Shown here: positions 8,171 through 16,129 of the stretch, piece after piece | Position numbering within the stretch: the first letter of the stretch is position 1 | Layout of the letters: every line of letters begins with the position of its first letter | Assembly (NCBI GenBank): GCA_040384625.1 | Contig: JAZKIW010000048.1 | Span: forward strand, 44,250-108,249 | Reading direction: 5' to 3' | Source: CADEEN01 sp040384625 | GTDB lineage: Bacteria; Pseudomonadota; Gammaproteobacteria; Burkholderiales; Burkholderiaceae_C | DNA: 64,000 bases | Position numbers and translations under genes: made by a program | Notes under the pieces: model-generated | Databases searched by the model: none | Told to the model about the DNA's origin: nothing | Seen by the model: only the letters and a program-made list of their open reading frames with translations

Positions 8171-9469
8171 TCAGCCGTGCTTCTGATCGAAGAACTGTTC
8201 GTCTTCGGTCGAGCCCTTCAGTGCCGCCGTCGACGACAGGCGCTCGATCGTCGTCGTGACCGCATCGAAGTAGCCGGTGCCGACCTCGCGCTGATGCTTG
8301 ACCGCGGTGAAGCCGCGCTCGGCCGCCGCGAACTCCTTCTCCTGCAGCTCGACGAAGGCGCTCATGTTGTTGCGCGCGTAGCCGTGGGCCAGCTCGAACA
8401 TCGAGTAGTTCAGGCTGTGGAAGCCAGCCAAAGTGATGAACTGGAACTTGTAGCCCATCGCACCGAGCTCGCGCTGGAACTTGGCGATCGTCGCGTCGTC
8501 GAGGTTCTTCTTCCAGTTGAACGACGGCGAGCAGTTGTAGGCCAGCAGCTTGCCCGGGAACTTGGCGTGGATCGCGTCGGCAAAGGCCTTGGCGAAGGCC
8601 AGGTCGGGCTTGCCAGTCTCGCACCAGATCAGATCGGCGTACTCGGCGTAGGCCAGGCCGCGGCTGATCGACTGCTCGAGCCCATTGCGTGACTTGTAGA
8701 AGCCCTCCACCGTGCGTTCCCCGGTGAGGAAGGGCTTGTCGATGTCGTCGACGTCGCTGGTCACCAGGTCGGCCGCTTCGGCATCGGTGCGCGCGAGCAG
8801 GATCGTCGGTGTGCCCATCACGTCGGCTGCGAGGCGCGCCGCGATCAGCTTGGCCACCGCTTCGCGCGTCGGCACCAGCACCTTGCCGCCCATGTGGCCG
8901 CACTTCTTCACCGATGCCAACTGGTCCTCGAAGTGCACGCCCGCCGCGCCGGCCTCGATCATGGCCTTCATCAGCTCGAAGGCATTCAGCACACCGCCGA
9001 ATCCGGCCTCGGCATCGGCGACGATGGGGGCGAAGTAGTCGACCTCGTTCTTGCCTTCGCTCCACTGGATCTGGTCGGCGCGGGCGAAGGTGTTGTTGAT
9101 GCGCTTGACTGCCTTGGGCACCGAGTCGACCGAGTACAGCGACTGGTCGGGGTACATCTCGCCGTTGTCGTTGGCGTCCGCCGCGACCTGCCAGCCCGAC
9201 AGGTAGATCGCCTTCAGGCCGGCCTTGACCTGCTGCATCGCCTGGTTGCCGGTCAGTGCGCCGAGTGTGTTGACGAAAGGCTCAGTGTTGATCAGGTTCC
9301 AGAGCTTCTCGGCGCCGCGCTTAGCCAGCGTGTGCTCGATCGGCAGCGAGCCGCGCAGGCGCACCACGTCGGCGGCGCTGTAGCCGCGCGAGATGCCCTT
9401 CCAGCGCGGGTTTTCAGCCCAGTCCTTTTCGAGGGCGGCGGCTTGTTGTTCACGGGTCGGCTGGTTCAT
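8171..9469 (-). CDS. aceA: Isocitrate lyase
   Basis: Cleaves isocitrate to glyoxylate and succinate, the first step of the glyoxylate shunt, for growth on acetate, fatty acids or other C2 units. The 432-residue length is typical of the proteobacterial tetrameric enzyme. The catalytic loop KKCGHMGG lies at residues 188-195 with Cys190, and WCETGKPDL and NCSPSFNW are further signatures. The ATG at 9469 follows AGGAG with seven bases of spacing; the frame is open to 9535 but without a better site. Malate synthase is not in the window. A palindrome at 9553-9581 is a candidate operator. Confidence 0.97.
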   Translation of the reverse strand: MNQPTREQQAAALEKDWAENPRWKGISRGYSAADVVRLRGSLPIEHTLAKRGAEKLWNLINTEPFVNTLGALTGNQAMQQVKAGLKAIYLSGWQVAADANDNGEMYPDQSLYSVDSVPKAVKRINNTFARADQIQWSEGKNEVDYFAPIVADAEAGFGGVLNAFELMKAMIEAGAAGVHFEDQLASVKKCGHMGGKVLVPTREAVAKLIAARLAADVMGTPTILLARTDAEAADLVTSDVDDIDKPFLTGERTVEGFYKSRNGLEQSISRGLAYAEYADLIWCETGKPDLAFAKAFADAIHAKFPGKLLAYNCSPSFNWKKNLDDATIAKFQRELGAMGYKFQFITLAGFHSLNYSMFELAHGYARNNMSAFVELQEKEFAAAERGFTAVKHQREVGTGYFDAVTTTIERLSSTAALKGSTEDEQFFDQKHG

Positions 9470-9552
9470 TCGAAGGCTCCTGAGGTATGGGAAGTGGGAA
9501 AGCAGCGCTCCGAGCGTACCGCGACGTTGGGTCATAAATCTGACTTATGTCT

Positions 9553-9581
9553 TATAGAAGACAATTTATTTGTCCTTTATA
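9553..9581. promoter_or_regulatory. Operator-like palindrome in the aceA/agmatinase gap
   Basis: In the 295-base gap between aceA and the agmatinase gene, positions 9534-9595 are strikingly AT-rich against the local GC-rich DNA. Within them TATAGAAGACAA and TTGTCCTTTATA form an imperfect inverted repeat (10 of 12 matches) with a 5-base spacer; the inner GACAA/TTGTC arms are perfect. A smaller repeat, ATAAAT/ACTTAT, lies at 9534-9548. The site is 84 bases from the aceA start and 184 from the agmatinase start. A possible agmatinase -10 (TAAGAT, 9726-9731) is separate. The identity of the binding regulator is unknown. Confidence 0.5.
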
Positions 9582-9764
9582 AATCAATCACTTGCGCTCA
9601 GTCTGTCGCGATATGAAATGCTGATGCAGCGCACAAAACCACCTTTCAATGACTCGCTCACCTGCATTCCACGATGCGCAACGCGAGTTCGGCAACGTGA
9701 AACTCAACGCGTCGACCAGGCTACGTAAGATCGCCGCCTCTTTCGACAAGCCGTCTCGGATGCC

Positions 9765-10688
9765 ATGACCGGATTCGCCTTCACTGCCAACAACAGCTTC
9801 CTGAAGGCGCCACCAGCCGACACCCAGGCCTACGCCGTGGCCGGCATCGCCTGGGACGGATCGACGACGAACCGGCCCGGCGCGCGCCTGGGGCCGCGCG
9901 CGATCCGCGAGGCCAGCCACATGTTGTGCGACGGCACGCACCCGTACTTCGACGTCAGCCCGCTGGGCCACTTGGGCGACCTGGGCGACCTGCCCCTGCC
10001 CAACACCAGCCTGGCCGCGATGCGCGAAGCGATGGGCCCGCAGCTGGGACCGCTGCTTGCGAAGCACCACATGGTCTGGCTCGGGGGCGACCATTCGATC
10101 ACCCTGCCCCTGCTGCGCGCCTATCGCGCCCACTTCGGCCGGCCGCTGGCGGTGCTGCACTTCGACGCCCATTGCGACACCTGGAAAGACCACTTCGGCG
10201 AGCCCAGCGGTCACGGCACCTGGGTACACGAAGCGATGCGGGAAGGGCTGGTGCTGAACGAGTGCTTCACCCAGCTCGGTATCCGCTCGGCCGGACCACG
10301 CGCGGCGCGCGAGTACGTGCACGACCAGGGCGGTCTGGTCTATACCGCGCGCGATCTGCGCGGCCTCGAAGGTCCGAAGCAACTGGCGCCGGTGCTCGAC
10401 GCGCTTCGCGCGCGCCTTGCGGCCCATGGCTCGCCGCCCCTCTATGTCAGCCTCGACATCGACTGCCTCGACCCGGCCTTCGCGCCGGGGACAGGCACGC
10501 CCGAGCCCGGCGGGCTGACGAGCAACCAGGTGCTGTCGGTCCTCGAAGGGCTGCAGGATGTCGACTGTGTCGGCATGGATTGCGTCGAGGTGGCGCCACC
10601 CTATGACCATGCCGAACTCACCAGCTATGCCGCGGCTGCCTTCGTCTGGACCTATCTGTGCGGGAGGATCGCCGCGAGTCGACCTTGA
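9765..10688 (+). CDS. speB: Agmatinase / ureohydrolase family enzyme
   Basis: Binuclear-manganese ureohydrolase that would split agmatine into putrescine and urea. The 307-residue protein has the three metal motifs: GGDHS (107-111), DAHCDT (134-139) and SLDIDCLDP (229-237), the last followed by PGTGTPEPGG. Guanidinobutyrase and related guanidino-acid hydrolases share these motifs. The adjoining polyamine cluster favours agmatine, but guanidinobutyrate, giving GABA, would also fit because GabT is nearby. The gene is divergent from aceA and ends 3 bases from the Lrp-type gene on the other strand. Confidence 0.88.
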   Translation: MTGFAFTANNSFLKAPPADTQAYAVAGIAWDGSTTNRPGARLGPRAIREASHMLCDGTHPYFDVSPLGHLGDLGDLPLPNTSLAAMREAMGPQLGPLLAKHHMVWLGGDHSITLPLLRAYRAHFGRPLAVLHFDAHCDTWKDHFGEPSGHGTWVHEAMREGLVLNECFTQLGIRSAGPRAAREYVHDQGGLVYTARDLRGLEGPKQLAPVLDALRARLAAHGSPPLYVSLDIDCLDPAFAPGTGTPEPGGLTSNQVLSVLEGLQDVDCVGMDCVEVAPPYDHAELTSYAAAAFVWTYLCGRIAASRP

Positions 10689-10691
10689 GGC

Positions 10692-11180
10692 TCAGCTCTG
10701 CGGCAGGGCCAATGCTGTGGTCTTCTTCACCGTTCGGAGCACCAGCATCGAGTTCGAACGCATCACGCCGGGCAGGCGCATCAGCACCTCGGTGTGGAAG
10801 CGCTCCAGATCCTCGGCATCCCGGTAGCTGAAGCGGATCAGGTAGTCGTTGCTGCCGGCCACGTAGTAGCAGTCGAGCACGCGCGGCTCGTCGCGCACCG
10901 CCTGCTCGAAGGCCTCGAGGAGAGGGTTCGTCAGCGACTCCAGGTTGACGATGGTGAAGCTGGTGCCATGCTGGCCGACGGCTCTGGCATTCAACAGGGC
11001 GACGTACTGCGCAATCACCCCCGACTCCTCTAGCCGCTTGACGCGGCGCAGACACGCCGACGGCGACAGGTGGACACGCTGCGCCAGATCCAGGTTGCTG
11101 AGTCGGCCGTTGTGTTGCAACTGGTTCAGGATCGCCCCATCGATCGCATCAAGTTGCACGACGCTGCTGCCGTTTCGCAT
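10692..11180 (-). CDS. Lrp/AsnC family transcriptional regulator
   Basis: A 162-residue regulator with an N-terminal winged helix-turn-helix (about residues 10-60, with LSNLDLAQRV and SPSACLRRVKRL) and a C-terminal RAM ligand-binding domain. The ATG at 11180 fits the family's usual N-terminus; a longer open frame adds 24 residues that are not Lrp-like. It is divergent from the aminotransferase gene that opens the polyamine block, with two GCGCA inverted repeats between them. Control of the puu/spu genes in response to an amino acid or polyamine is therefore likely, but inferred. Confidence 0.92.
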   Translation of the reverse strand: MRNGSSVVQLDAIDGAILNQLQHNGRLSNLDLAQRVHLSPSACLRRVKRLEESGVIAQYVALLNARAVGQHGTSFTIVNLESLTNPLLEAFEQAVRDEPRVLDCYYVAGSNDYLIRFSYRDAEDLERFHTEVLMRLPGVMRSNSMLVLRTVKKTTALALPQS

Positions 11181-11205
11181 GAAATGCCCAGTTGACTTCG
11201 ATACA

Positions 11206-11263
11206 GCGCATGATATTGCGCGGCGCCGGGTAAGCCCTTGGGCTTTGCGCAACCCTATTGCGC
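11206..11263. promoter_or_regulatory. Two GCGCA inverted repeats between the Lrp-type gene and the first aminotransferase gene
   Basis: GCGCA (11206-11210) and TGCGC (11217-11221) are separated by 6 bases; GCGCAA (11247-11252) and TTGCGC (11258-11263) by 5. Both are perfect and share the same core. Their centres are about 41 bases apart, roughly four helical turns, as expected of a multi-site Lrp-type operator. A -10-like TAGACT follows at 11275-11280. Autoregulation together with control of the downstream genes is the simplest reading, but binding is not shown. Confidence 0.45.
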
Positions 11264-11305
11264 CCCGGTCTGCCTAGACTGATGCCCTTCAATCGGAGAT
11301 CCGCA

Positions 11306-12613
11306 ATGGCCCGGAACATGGATGCGTACTGGATGCCGTTCACGGCCAACCGGCAGTTCAAGAAGGCGCCACGCCTGCTGGCCAAGAGCCGCGGCATGTT
11401 CTTCTGGACCCCGGAGGGGCGCGAGATCCTCGATGGCGTGGCGGGCCTGTGGTGCGTGAATGCCGGTCATGCGCGACCGAAGATCGTGCAGGCGATTGCA
11501 GAGCAGGCCGCTGAACTGGACTTCGCGCCGCCCTTCCAGATGGCGCATCCGAAGGCCTTCGAGCTGGCTGAAGCGCTGGTCGGGATCACGCCAGCCGGGC
11601 TGTCCAAGGTCTTCTACACCAACTCCGGCTCGGAGGCGGTCGAGACGGCGTTGAAGATGGCCATCGCCTACCACCGCGTGCGTGGCGAGGGTTCGCGCAC
11701 GCGCCTGATCGGCCGCGAGCGCGGCTACCACGGCGTCAACTTCGGTGGCATCTCGGTCGGCGGCATCGTCTCCAACCGCAAGATGTTCGGCACGCTGCTG
11801 GCGGGCGTCGATCACATCCGCCACACCCATGACCCACAGCGCAACGCCTTCTCGGTCGGTCAGCCCGAGCATGGTGCCGAGATGGCCGACGACCTCGAAC
11901 GCCTGGTGGCCCTGCACGACGCCTCGACGATCGCCGCGCTGATCGTCGAGCCGGTGGCCGGATCGACCGGGGTGCTGCTGCCGCCCAAGGGCTACCTGGA
12001 GCGACTGCGTGCGATCTGCGACAAGCACGGCATCCTGCTGATCTTCGACGAGGTCATCACCGGTTTCGGCCGCACCGGCCAGGCTTTCGCGGCGCAGACC
12101 TTCGGCGTCACGCCCGACCTGATGACGGTGGCCAAGGGCATCACCAACGGCTGCGTGCCGATGGGCGCGGTGTTCGCCAGCGACATGATCCACGATGCGT
12201 TCATGAACGGACCCGAACACCTGATCGAGTTCTTCCATGGCTACACCTATTCAGCGCACCCGCTGGCCTGTGCGGCGGGGCTGGCCACCCTGGAGACCTA
12301 TGCCGACGACGGCCTGCTGACGCGCGCCAGCGAGTTGCAGGCCTACTTTTCCGACGCTGTGCACTCGCTCAAGGGCCTGCCGAATGTCATCGACATCCGC
12401 AACATCGGCCTGGTCGGGGGCATCGAACTGGCCCCCCTACCGGGAGAGCCGGCCAAGCGGGCGTTCAATGTCTTCCTCGATTGCTGGGAACAGGGCGTGC
12501 TGGTGCGCACCACGGGCGACACCGTCGCGCTGTCACCGCCGCTGATCATCGAGAAGGCGCAGATCGACCGCATCGTCGACGTGCTCGGCGCGGCCATCAA
12601 GCGCTGCGCCTGA
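11306..12613 (+). CDS. Class III aminotransferase (omega-amino acid:pyruvate type)
   Basis: PLP-dependent aminotransferase of 435 residues. The FDEVITGFGRTG segment (247-258) carries the PLP-contacting aspartate, and the Schiff-base lysine is Lys277 in VAKG. The N-terminal DAYWMPFTANRQFK resembles beta-alanine:pyruvate aminotransferases. Its place at the head of the putrescine genes suggests action on beta-alanine, GABA or another omega-amino acid. ATG 11306 follows CGGAG at 7 bases. It is one of three class III aminotransferases in the cluster, distinct from SpuC (16130) and GabT (24554). The exact amino donor is not determined by sequence. Confidence 0.88.
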   Translation: MARNMDAYWMPFTANRQFKKAPRLLAKSRGMFFWTPEGREILDGVAGLWCVNAGHARPKIVQAIAEQAAELDFAPPFQMAHPKAFELAEALVGITPAGLSKVFYTNSGSEAVETALKMAIAYHRVRGEGSRTRLIGRERGYHGVNFGGISVGGIVSNRKMFGTLLAGVDHIRHTHDPQRNAFSVGQPEHGAEMADDLERLVALHDASTIAALIVEPVAGSTGVLLPPKGYLERLRAICDKHGILLIFDEVITGFGRTGQAFAAQTFGVTPDLMTVAKGITNGCVPMGAVFASDMIHDAFMNGPEHLIEFFHGYTYSAHPLACAAGLATLETYADDGLLTRASELQAYFSDAVHSLKGLPNVIDIRNIGLVGGIELAPLPGEPAKRAFNVFLDCWEQGVLVRTTGDTVALSPPLIIEKAQIDRIVDVLGAAIKRCA

Positions 12614-12662
12614 GCGGGGCCCGCGCCGACTCGCACAAAGGAAGCTGCCTAGCGCGTACCGT

Positions 12663-13985
12663 ATGCCCCTGCTCGACACGGATCGCGACCTGACGCGCCA
12701 CTCGTATTACGCCGCTACCGCGCCGCGCACGCAGCACTTCCCGGCCGTGCAGGGCGATGTAGGCGTCTGTGATGTAGCCATCGTCGGCGGTGGCCTGGCG
12801 GGTCTATCGGCGGCGATCGAGTTGCGCGAGCGGGGCTTCGATGTCGTCCTGCTCGAGGCCCATCAGATCGGCTGGGGCGCGAGTGGACGCAACGGCGGCC
12901 AGGCAATCCATGGCCTCGCGTGCGAACCAGCGACCATCGAAGCCCAGCTCGGGCGCGACGAAGCGCGGCGCGTGTTCGGCATGTCGCTCGAGGCGCTGGA
13001 CCTCATCCGCGAGCGCTGCGAGCGCTTCCAGATCGATTGCGACTGGCGCGACGGCTATCTCGGCGTGGCCACCAGCGAGCGCAAGGCCCGCGCCCTGCAC
13101 GCCGACGCCGATCACCTGGCCAGCCACTACGACTACCCGCTGCGCTGGATCGGTGCCAAGGACCTGCCGCAGTGGATCGCGAGTCCGCGCTACGTCGCCG
13201 GCGTGCACGATCCGCGCTCCGGCCACCTTCACCCGCTCAAATACTGCCTGGGCCTGGCGCGCGCCGCAGCAGCGCTGGGTGTGCGCGTGCACGAAGGCAG
13301 CGTCGTCACCCGCATCGAGAGCGGACCGGGCAACGTTGGCCTATGGACGTCGGCAGGTGGTTCCCTGCGCGCGCGCCAGCTTCTGCTGGCGGGCAACGTC
13401 TACTTGCAAGAGCTTGCGCCGGCGCTGGCGCCGCGGCTGGCGGCGCGCATCATGCCGGTCGGCACCTACATCGTGTGCTCGAAAGCCATGCCTGCCGCGC
13501 ATGCCGATGCCCTGATTCCGTGCGGCGCAGCGGTTTGCGACACCAACTTCGTGCTCGACTACTTCCGTGGCACGGCTGACCACCGACTGCTGTACGGCGG
13601 TCGCGTCAGCTACAGCACGGCGACGCCAGCCAATCTTGCCGCGTCGATGCAAAAGCGGATGGCCACCACGTTCCCGCAGGTGCGGGGCCTGGAGGTCGAG
13701 TACGCGTGGGGTGGGTTTGTCGACATCTCGATGAACCGCGCACCCGACTTCGGCCGTCTGCCCGAACTCGGTGATCAGGTCTACTACTTGCAAGGTTTCT
13801 CAGGCCATGGCCTGGCCCTGAGCGGCCTGGCCGGCAAATTGGTGGCCGAGGCGATGGCCGGAGATGCCAGCCGATTCGACAGCTTCGCACGCCTGCAACA
13901 TCGACCCTTTCCGGGCGGGCGAGCGCTGCGCACACCTGCCCTCGTGCTCGGCATGGCCTACTACCGGTTGAAGGACATGTTTTGA
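12663..13985 (+). CDS. puuB: Gamma-glutamylputrescine oxidase-like FAD oxidoreductase
   Basis: A 440-residue DAO-type flavoprotein. The dinucleotide-binding motif VGGGLAGLSAA starts near residue 41, followed by a conserved GRNGGQ segment near 75. The C-terminal region (GFSGHGLALSGL) is the second FAD-contact motif of the family. In the puu route it oxidises gamma-glutamylputrescine to gamma-glutamyl-gamma-aminobutyraldehyde, releasing ammonia and hydrogen peroxide. Its stop overlaps the puuD start as TTGA and puuA follows, so the assignment rests on both family and context. The AAGGAAG at 12638-12644 lies rather far (18 bases) from the ATG. Confidence 0.88.
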   Translation: MPLLDTDRDLTRHSYYAATAPRTQHFPAVQGDVGVCDVAIVGGGLAGLSAAIELRERGFDVVLLEAHQIGWGASGRNGGQAIHGLACEPATIEAQLGRDEARRVFGMSLEALDLIRERCERFQIDCDWRDGYLGVATSERKARALHADADHLASHYDYPLRWIGAKDLPQWIASPRYVAGVHDPRSGHLHPLKYCLGLARAAAALGVRVHEGSVVTRIESGPGNVGLWTSAGGSLRARQLLLAGNVYLQELAPALAPRLAARIMPVGTYIVCSKAMPAAHADALIPCGAAVCDTNFVLDYFRGTADHRLLYGGRVSYSTATPANLAASMQKRMATTFPQVRGLEVEYAWGGFVDISMNRAPDFGRLPELGDQVYYLQGFSGHGLALSGLAGKLVAEAMAGDASRFDSFARLQHRPFPGGRALRTPALVLGMAYYRLKDMF

Positions 13986-14746
13986 CCCCGCTTGCCAAAC
14001 CCGTCGTGCTGGTGCCCGCCTGCAACCGCAGGCTGGGCCACCATCTCTTTCACATCGCCGGTAAGAAGTACATCGACGCGGTGCGCCTCGCGGCTTGCCA
14101 GCCACTGGTCGTGCCGAGCGCCGGGTCGGACGAACTCGATGCCCTGCTTGATCTGGCTGACGGACTCTTTCTCACCGGCTCGCCGTCCAACGTGCATCCG
14201 AGCCACTTCGGCGAGGACGTGCACGACCCGAGCCTGCCGCTCGATGCTGCCCGGGACGCCTGGACCTTGCCCTTGATTCCGAAGGCGCTGGCGCGGGGTG
14301 TGCCGCTGCTGGCCGTGTGCCGCGGTGCGCAGGAGACCAATGTGGCCCTCGGCGGCAGCCTGCACCAGGCGGTGCAGGAACTGCCAGGCCGGCGTGACCA
14401 CCGTGACGACGATGCGGCGCCTGTCGATGTGCAGTACGGACCCGCCCACGATGTGAGCGTGGAGCCTGGTGGTGTACTGGCGGGGCTGCTCGATCGCAGC
14501 CGCTTCGAAGTCAACTCGCTGCATGCCCAGGCCGTCAACCGCCTCGGCCAGGGTCTGCGCATCGAGGCCCGGGCACCCGATGGCGTCATCGAGGCCTTTT
14601 CCAAGGCCGACGCGCCGGGCTTCAACCTGTGCCTGCAATGGCACCCAGAATGGCAGGCCGAGCACAACCCGGTGTCGATGCGGATCCTGGCAGCTTTCGG
14701 CGCCGCCTGCCGCGCCTATCGAATGACGAGACAACACAACAGGTGA
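13982..14746 (+). CDS. puuD: Gamma-glutamyl-GABA hydrolase
   Basis: Class I glutamine-amidotransferase-fold hydrolase (peptidase C26) that releases GABA and glutamate from gamma-glutamyl-GABA. The 254-residue protein has the nucleophile Cys113 in AVCRGAQE and the His221/Glu223 pair in WHPEW. The apparent start is TTG at 13982, overlapping the puuB stop (TTGA); no ATG or GTG lies close by in frame, and the protein beginning TPLAKPVVLVPACN matches the expected N-terminus. It is followed 5 bases later by puuA. Confidence 0.92.
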   Translation: MTPLAKPVVLVPACNRRLGHHLFHIAGKKYIDAVRLAACQPLVVPSAGSDELDALLDLADGLFLTGSPSNVHPSHFGEDVHDPSLPLDAARDAWTLPLIPKALARGVPLLAVCRGAQETNVALGGSLHQAVQELPGRRDHRDDDAAPVDVQYGPAHDVSVEPGGVLAGLLDRSRFEVNSLHAQAVNRLGQGLRIEARAPDGVIEAFSKADAPGFNLCLQWHPEWQAEHNPVSMRILAAFGAACRAYRMTRQHNR

Positions 14747-14751
14747 CCACC

Positions 14752-16119
14752 ATGGTCGTGCGAGAGAACTTCACTTTCAGCGAACTAGAAAACTGGCTCA
14801 ACGAGCGCCGCGTCACCGAGATCGAGTGCCTGGTACCCGACCTGACGGGCGTGGCGCGCGGCAAGATCCTGCCGCGCGAAAAGTTCACCGAGGATCGTGG
14901 CATGCGTCTGCCCGAAGCCGTGGTGGCGATGGGCGTGACCGGCGAGTTCCCGGAGGAAGGGCCGTACTACGACGTGATCAGCCCGAACGACCGCGACATG
15001 CACCTGATGCCCGACCCGAGCACGGTGCGCATCGTGCCCTGGGCGGTGGACCCGACGGCGCAGGTGATCCATGACTGCTTCGACAAGGAAGGCAAATTGG
15101 TGCCTTTCGCGCCGCGCTCGGTGCTGCGCCGTGTCTGCGACCTCTTTGACGCCGAAGGCTGGGACCCGGTGGTCGCGCCGGAGCTCGAGTTCTACCTTGT
15201 CGCGCGGAACACCGACCCCGATATCCCGCTGAAGCCGCCGATCGGGCGCAGTGGTCGCGCGGAAACCTCGCGCCAGGCCTACTCGATCGACGCAGTGAAC
15301 GAGTTCGATCCCCTGTTCGAGGACGTCTACGCCTACTGCGAGAAGATGGAGCTAAACGTCGACACCCTGATTCACGAGGTCGGCGCTGGGCAGATGGAGA
15401 TCAATTTCTTCCACGCCCACCCGCTCGGCCTGGCCGATGAAGTCTTCTTCTTCAAGCGCACGGTGCGCGAGGCGGCGATGCGGCACGACATGTTCGCCAC
15501 CTTCATGGCCAAGCCGATCGCCGGCGAGCCGGGCAGCGCGATGCATGTGCACCAGAGCATCGTCAGCAAGCAGACCGGCAAGAACATCTTCAGCAACGAC
15601 GACGGCAGCCCTTCGAAAGAGTTCTTCTGGTACATCGGGGGCTTGCAGAGGTATGTGCCGGCGGCGATGGCGCTGTTCGCGCCGTACGTCAATTCCTACC
15701 GCCGCCTGGTTCGCTCGAATGCCGCGCCGATCAACATCCAGTGGGGCACCGACAACCGCACGGTGGGCATCCGCAGTCCGGTGGCCACGCCATCCGCGCG
15801 CCGCATCGAGAACCGCGTCATCGGCGCCGATGCCAACCCCTATGCCGCGCTGGCGGCCACCCTGGCCTGCGGCTATCTCGGCATCAAGAACCGCATCGAG
15901 CCCTCGCCCGAGTGCAAGGGCGACGCCTACCTCGGCGACTTCCAGTTGCCGCGCAGCCTGGGTGAGGCCCTGGGCCTGCTGCGCGCCGAAAAGGATCTGG
16001 CCGAGGTGCTGGGTGCGTCGTTCGTGACCGTCTACACCGAGGTCAAGGAGATCGAATACGCCGAGTTCATGAAGGTGATCTCGCCCTGGGAGCGTGAGCA
16101 TCTCCTTCTGCATGTCTGA
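14752..16119 (+). CDS. puuA: Gamma-glutamylputrescine synthetase (glutamine synthetase family)
   Basis: ATP-dependent ligase joining glutamate to putrescine, the entry step of the Puu pathway. The 455-residue protein shows the glutamine-synthetase fold: an N-terminal beta-grasp start with CLVPDLTGVARGK, the glutamate/metal segment PELEFYL, GQMEINFFHAHPLG, the ATP-site AMHVHQS and the NRTVGIR arginine segment. Similarity to glutamine synthetase alone would leave the amine open, but immediate linkage to puuB, puuD, puuC and the Pot importer points to putrescine. The start at 14752 was chosen because the upstream frame only overlaps puuD. Confidence 0.92.
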   Translation: MVVRENFTFSELENWLNERRVTEIECLVPDLTGVARGKILPREKFTEDRGMRLPEAVVAMGVTGEFPEEGPYYDVISPNDRDMHLMPDPSTVRIVPWAVDPTAQVIHDCFDKEGKLVPFAPRSVLRRVCDLFDAEGWDPVVAPELEFYLVARNTDPDIPLKPPIGRSGRAETSRQAYSIDAVNEFDPLFEDVYAYCEKMELNVDTLIHEVGAGQMEINFFHAHPLGLADEVFFFKRTVREAAMRHDMFATFMAKPIAGEPGSAMHVHQSIVSKQTGKNIFSNDDGSPSKEFFWYIGGLQRYVPAAMALFAPYVNSYRRLVRSNAAPINIQWGTDNRTVGIRSPVATPSARRIENRVIGADANPYAALAATLACGYLGIKNRIEPSPECKGDAYLGDFQLPRSLGEALGLLRAEKDLAEVLGASFVTVYTEVKEIEYAEFMKVISPWEREHLLLHV

Positions 16120-16129
16120 GGCGCCAGCG

